DNA from: Strigamia acuminata | Lineage: Eukaryota; Arthropoda; Chilopoda; Geophilomorpha; Linotaeniidae | Direction of reading: 5' to 3' | Length of the DNA stretch: 60,000 nucleotides | Assembly: GCA_949358305.1 (NCBI GenBank) | Contig: OX442314.1 | Span: forward strand, 63,685,369-63,745,368 | Shown: positions 55,649-60,000 of the stretch, piece after piece | Position numbering within the stretch: the stretch's first letter is position 1 | Layout of the letters: each line of letters opens with the position of its first letter | Notes under the pieces: generated by a model | Database searches by the model: none | What the model was told of the DNA's origin: nothing | Seen by the model: only the letters and a program-made list of their open reading frames with translations | Position numbers and translations under genes: made by a program

Positions 55649-57972
55649 CTATGCTGGAGCCTCGTCGGCCGGAGGTTCGGCGTCGAAGAATTCATCCTCG
55701 TCCTCCGCTATATTTTCAGCTTCACTTATTTTTTGGAACGTGTCGACCACGGTGCCCCCTTGGCCGCTGTGTGTCTGACCTTCCAGCCAGATTTCTTGGG
55801 GGAACTCTGGCAGATATGGCCTTAAATCTCGGCCATGTATCGACTGAAAATTTTTGTTGTCCTCTAAGCGGCGTAGTTGGTATGCGTTGCCGCCGTGTTC
55901 GGCCACAATTACATAGGGACCGTCCCTTTTGTCGGCTAAACCGGCGGCGATGCCCCTCGCTGCGTTGGACAACGTGTGTGCCTCCTTCCACACTAGATCA
56001 TTCACTTTAAAGTTCGCGAAAGCGAGATCGCCTTCTTTATCTGCGATTCTCTCTCTCATGTTGAAAATATGCGCCATCATATGCTGGTATGTGTCGGATA
56101 TAGTCTGTTCCAACCGGCATACGTACTCATGTGGGCTCGATGGGTCTAATACGTTAACAGCTTCGGCAACGCGTGGGTCCCATGGCATCCTTAATTCGCG
56201 GGCGAAGTTGAGGTACGCCGGTGAGAATTCGCGTGTTCTTGACACGGTTGAGCGAATGCTGAAAGCGATTTCTCGCAGGTATTCGTCCCATCGATTGTGC
56301 ATATCGGTGAATACTGTCAGCGCAAATTTTATGTCTTTATTTAATCTCTCGACTGGATTTGTCTGAGGATTATATGTGGAGGTGTTTGATGCATCCATTT
56401 TAAATTTTCTACAGAAGTCCTTATATATTCTTGATCGGAATTGGGGGCCGTTATCCGAAATGAGTTTTCTGGGAAACCCAAATCGCATTGCCACGTCGTA
56501 AAGGCACTCGACTATGTTTTCAGCCGAGGGCTTCGCGAGGGCGTACAGCTCCGGCCATCGGGTGGCCACATCCATAATTACGAGAATATACATGTTCTTG
56601 TTTCCCGTTGTGGGCTTGGGGCCCATCAAGTCTATGCTTAGGCAGTCAAACGGTGCGTAGGGTCCGAGAGACATGGCGTTTCTGGCTACTTTATCTCGCG
56701 GTCTGCACGCTTGGCACCGGGGGCAGTGTCGGATAAATTTCGTTATCTTTTGCCGCGCGCCCGGCCAGAAGAAAAGTTGCTTTACTCGATAAAGGGTTCT
56801 CGCTATGCCGGAATGGCTGGCGAGCGGGTGTCCGTGCATCAGCCACAACAGTCGGGTGTGCAGTGATGCCGGTACGACCACCTTAACCGAATTTCCCGCT
56901 CCGCTGAGGTCGTCTTGAAACGTCGGGTGGTATTTTACCAGGAGTTCATCGTCTATGAGGTAGCTTGTTGCTTCTTTGACGAACTGTTTTCGGCGGTGTG
57001 GGTTTGTCATCCCTTCCGGAAATTCGCCGTTTAGCAAGTACTGCGTTATAATTTGACATTTTGTGTCTGCTGCCTGGTGTTCGACGAACTCACGTCTCGT
57101 GGGTGGAGCATATTGCGTTTTTTCTTCAATTTTTGCTGTGAAGGCGCGTAGTAGTGTTTTGTGGGTTTCTCCGGGGGGTGGAGATTGAATTTCGGATGTT
57201 GAATCGCTCGTCCCCGCTGGCTGGTACGTTCGGGTCCAAAAACCACAAAACGTTCTATCTTCGGGCTCCATCACTGGCAGTTCGTTCGCTTTTCGTAAGC
57301 GCCATATTCTGCGTGGAGTTGGGCAGTACAAGAGGTGGGTGTCGTCCTCGCCGTCGTCGTCTGGTCCTTGGGGGTCAGAGGCTGGGGCTCTTGAGAGGGC
57401 GTCGGCCACATGATTGTACTTCCCGGGGCGGTACGTAATTGTTATATCGCACGCCATTAACTCCAGTTGCCATCTTGCGAGTCGGCCAGAAGGTTCCTTG
57501 AGCTTCATCAACCAGCTTAGTGCCTGGTGATCTGTCTGAACCTCGAAGTTCGTGTACTCCAGATAGTCGCGAAATTTTCGAACTGCCCAAATTACGGCTA
57601 GGCATTCTAGTTCCGTTGCCGTGTAATTTTTCTCCGCGCCCTGTATTTTCCTGCTTATAAACATACAGGGTACTTCTTGCAAGATTCCGTTGTACACGTG
57701 GGTCTGCAGAAGGGCTGCACCCAGTCCGATTTTACTCGCGTCGGTGTGCAACACGAACGGTCGGTTTAGGTCCGGCAATGGCATCTTTTCGACGTCAGCC
57801 AGCATTTGCTTGATAGTGCTAAATGCGGCCTCGCACTGGACCGTCCACTCAAACTCTTTATCCGTTCGTAAGAGATCCGTTATAGGCGCGGCCACCTCAG
57901 CCAGACCAGAGTAGTCGGCCGAAGAAATTGACCATGCCCATAAATCTCTGGACACCTTTTATAACTTCGGGG
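55649..57972 (-). pseudogene. pol: G2 Pol, C-terminal part (RNase H, integrase), frameshifted
   Basis: The frame ending at 55649 holds RNase H (HTDASKIGLG), the HHCC zinc module (HPLASHSGIA, HCPRCQAC), the integrase core (SIDLMGP, ISDNGPQF, NPVERLNK) and a GPY/F module (RDGPYVI). Near 57908-57922 the RT-side frame, which reads RFMGMVNFFGRL and aligns with G1 RFLGMVNFFHRL, runs into TGA. The downstream frame resumes as SGLAEVAAPI. A net single-base loss (or +2) in this short interval explains it. The upstream edge is the MITE target duplication at 57965-57972. Confidence 0.88.
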
Positions 57973-58582
57973 TAGACCTGTGCGCCGAGCCCAATTTGTC
58001 GGCGGCGGCTTGTCTCGGCTAATCGCCACGAGATGGCGGCGGCTCGGATCGGCTTCGTTCGTAAGAGCCGGCGGCTGGCGGCTCAGCCGATGACGTACGG
58101 TATCGGCGGCGGCCAGCCAGCTGATCGGCTAAGCCGATATTTTTCGGGTTAAAATTGAATAATTTGGGCTAAAACTGTACATTTTGGCCTAAAATTGTAC
58201 ATTTTGGCCTAAAATTGTACATTTTGGCTTAAAATTGTACATTTTGGCCTAAAATTGTACATTTTGGCCTAAAATTGTACATTTTGGCCTAAAATTGTAC
58301 ATTTTGGCCTAAAATTGTACATTTTGGGCTAAAATTGTATATTTTGAGTTAAAATTGTATATTTTGGCCTAAAATTGGTTTTTTTAAATTTAATTTTTTG
58401 GTCTAAAATTAAATGAAATGAAATTAAAAAAAAAAGAAAGAAAAAATTCCAAGCCGATTCAAGCCGGACTAATCACCGGCGGCGGCGGCTAGAAATTTAT
58501 TGCCAGACGGCGGCGGCGGCTGGGGTCCAGCCGACCAGCCGCCGAGCCGGATCGGCTAAGCCGACTTCGGCGCACAGGTCTA
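57973..58582. mobile_element. hAT-like MITE with internal minisatellite (610 bp)
   Basis: The 16-bp perfect terminal inverted repeats are TAGACCTGTGCGCCGA at 57973-57988 and its complement at 58567-58582. The 8-bp target duplication CTTCGGGG lies at 57965-57972 and 58583-58590. There is no transposase. GGC/CGG-rich flanks with ATCGGCTAAGCCGA palindromes surround a central AT-rich 20-bp tandem array. It interrupts the G2 pol between the RT thumb region and the connection to RNase H. Confidence 0.92.
58150..58380. repeat. 20-bp minisatellite inside the MITE
   Basis: Eleven full tandem units and a partial one of TAAAATTGTACATTTTGGCC. The central units are identical or differ by one base; the outer ones differ more. 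Confidence 0.95.
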
Positions 58583-60000
58583 CTTCGGGGGCGGGGAATC
58601 CGTTTATTGCTTTAACCTTTTCGGGGTCAATCGCGATTCCCTCGACTCCTATTCGATATCCTAGGAAGGCAAGCTCTTTTCTGCAAAACTTGCTCTTCCC
58701 TGGATGGATGTGGAGTCCCGCCTTGGCTAGGCGAGAGACTACTCTGTCGATGTGGTCTATATGCTCTTCAAATGTGTCCGACGTTATTATGATGTCGTCG
58801 AGATACGCCCACACGAAGTCGTGAAGCATATCTCCCAACACGCTTTCGATCAATTTCTGGAACGTGCTCGGGGCGTTTACTAGCCCGAACGGCATCACGT
58901 TGAACATTAATCTTCCTATCGGGGAGTAGAAAGCTGTTTTCAGTTTGTCTTCGGGTTTGAGTTCCACTTGCCAATACCCCTTCGACAGGTCCATGGTGGT
59001 TACCCACTTAAATGGGCTCAGCTCCCGGAGGATCGAGTCTATAGACGGCATCTGAATCGGGTCTATAACCGTTATCGCGTTCAGCGGCCGATAATCAATG
59101 CATAGTCGAGGTTCCGAGCCTGGACGCATTACTAGGACGATCCGCATGGCGTATTCGCCCAGGGCTTGCGTTACTATGCCCTTGTCGAGCATGTCTTGGC
59201 ACATTTGCGTCACAATGTCTCTTTTCTGGGGGTTCATCCCCTTGTAAGGCACTCGAATCGGCTTGTCTGTGGTTAAGACTATTTCGTGGGTTGCTTCCGT
59301 CGTTCGACCAGGTGTCTTGGTCAGAATTCTTTCATGTTTTCGAAGCACTCGCCTTAGTAGCGATGCCTCGTTAACACGCAGTGCTGCCTCCTCGACCAGT
59401 GTGTCCACGACGTTACTCCTCTGTAATTCCAGAGTGAAGGCTGCGAAATCGTAATCTTGGACGAATTTTCGCAATCCTCTTCCGTATTCCTCTTTGTCCT
59501 TGGCTTCGTCCAGTAAATTTTGGGGAACTACGGGGACTGGCCGTTCTCCCTCGGGACTTATCCAGTTCCATGAACGGGTTATCGGGTTTGGCTGAATTTT
59601 CAGTTTTGCCATGATATCCATCCCTAGGAGAAATACTTTGTCGTGGGATGGCAAGACTATGAAGGAGTGGGACAGGTTCCCCCCCTTCCAGTCGATCATG
59701 ATGCGAACTACGCCTTTCGGCTTGACGTAGCCGTTGGCGGTGAGCAATTCTACGTTCGCGTTCACTTGTGCCACTTTTTTTTCAATATCCAAGTCCTTTA
59801 CTATATCTTCGGATATGAATGAACGATCCGCTCCTGAATCCAGCAGACCGAACAGTTTTTGGTTTTCTATCTCCACTGGCAGCATACACAGAGTTTCACA
59901 ATGTGTTTTCGTGACGTTGCAGTGAAATACCCGTAGCTTTTGAGGTTCGACCTCCAGATTGAACAGAAGGTCCGTCCAATCCATGTCGAGGTCCGGCTTC
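58583..60000 (-). pseudogene. pol: G2 Pol, protease and reverse transcriptase part, runs off the edge
   Basis: Open from the window edge to the MITE. It contains the protease LLDSGADRSFI (at about 59830), then reverse transcriptase with VMRPGSEPRLCIDYR, a TMDLSKGYWQ motif, YLDD (AYLDDIIIT) and FCRKELAFLGY. It ends in NGFPAPEV at the MITE; the visible frame then reads into MITE sequence for some 30 codons. Across the MITE it continues in frame with 57964 and below. gag and the gag/pol junction lie outside the window. Confidence 0.92.

Larger units (their letters stand above)
36473..60000 (-). mobile_element. Gypsy element G2, 5' part beyond window, with nested insertions
   Basis: Minus-strand relative of G1. 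In the window: 3' LTR (36473-44155, split by C1), PPT (44156-44167), ORF3 (44203-54381, split by C2), a short ATG exon (54941-55057), and pol (55649 to edge, split by a MITE). gag, PBS and 5' LTR lie beyond 60000. Pol and ORF3 align with those of G1 over most of their length, though clearly diverged. It is non-autonomous through a nonsense codon, a frameshift and three insertions. Confidence 0.93.

Noticed and set aside
57973-58582. MITE sequence as coding (end of the 58497-59984 frame)
   Set aside because: The frame runs into the MITE by chance; homology with G1 pol stops exactly at the target duplication and resumes on the far side.

Overview
This is a eukaryotic, almost certainly invertebrate-animal (probably arthropod) window. 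It is AT-rich between elements. Its one host gene that I can read, the 3' end of an animal-type fatty acid synthase, has GT-AG introns. The rest is dominated by transposable elements: a complete hAT transposon, a complete giant Gypsy (Metaviridae-type) retrotransposon called G1 here, a second related Gypsy called G2 that runs off the right edge, two complete Copia elements (C1 and C2) nested inside G2, and a small hAT-like MITE nested in the G2 pol. No CRISPR array, rRNA or tRNA gene was recognised.

Layout. 1-760 is an LTR of the G2 family, cut by the left edge. 761-2904 is AT-rich spacer. 2913-5493 is an intact hAT element with perfect 8-bp target duplications (CGTATACC). 5502-6281 is spacer. 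6286-21338 is G1, 15,053 bp, minus strand, flanked by a 4-bp duplication (ATGG): 5' LTR, PBS, gag, a -1 frameshift signal, pol, then a large third ORF ending next to the polypurine tract. 21343-34600 is about 13 kb of AT-rich noncoding sequence with simple repeats. 34674-36339 holds the last three readable exons of fatty acid synthase (minus strand). G2 starts at 36473 and continues past 60000, also on the minus strand. C1 (36722-43633) sits inside the G2 3' LTR, C2 (46461-53847) inside the G2 third ORF, and the MITE (57973-58582) inside the G2 pol.

How the parts work together. Gag and Pol of G1 are connected by a textbook -1 frameshift cassette: slippery A AAA AAC, a 6-nt spacer and a perfect 10-bp stem. 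PBS, PPT and LTR ends are recognisable. The most unusual component is ORF3. It fills the env position of both Gypsy elements but has no visible envelope features. It is a long Arg/Ser-rich protein with N-terminal and C-terminal blocks recognisably shared by G1 and G2. In both elements a short ATG exon lies between pol and ORF3 and ends at a GT donor in phase with an AG acceptor just before the shared residues ESWDALP, so ORF3 looks like the product of a spliced subgenomic RNA.

G2 is dead or non-autonomous: its ORF3 is cut by C2 and carries an in-frame TAG, and its pol is cut by the MITE and carries a frameshift. The LTR pairs of C1 and of C2 look identical by eye, so both insertions are recent. 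G2 lies in the same orientation as the fatty acid synthase gene, immediately upstream of its last exons, so those exons are now separated from the rest of the gene by more than 23 kb.
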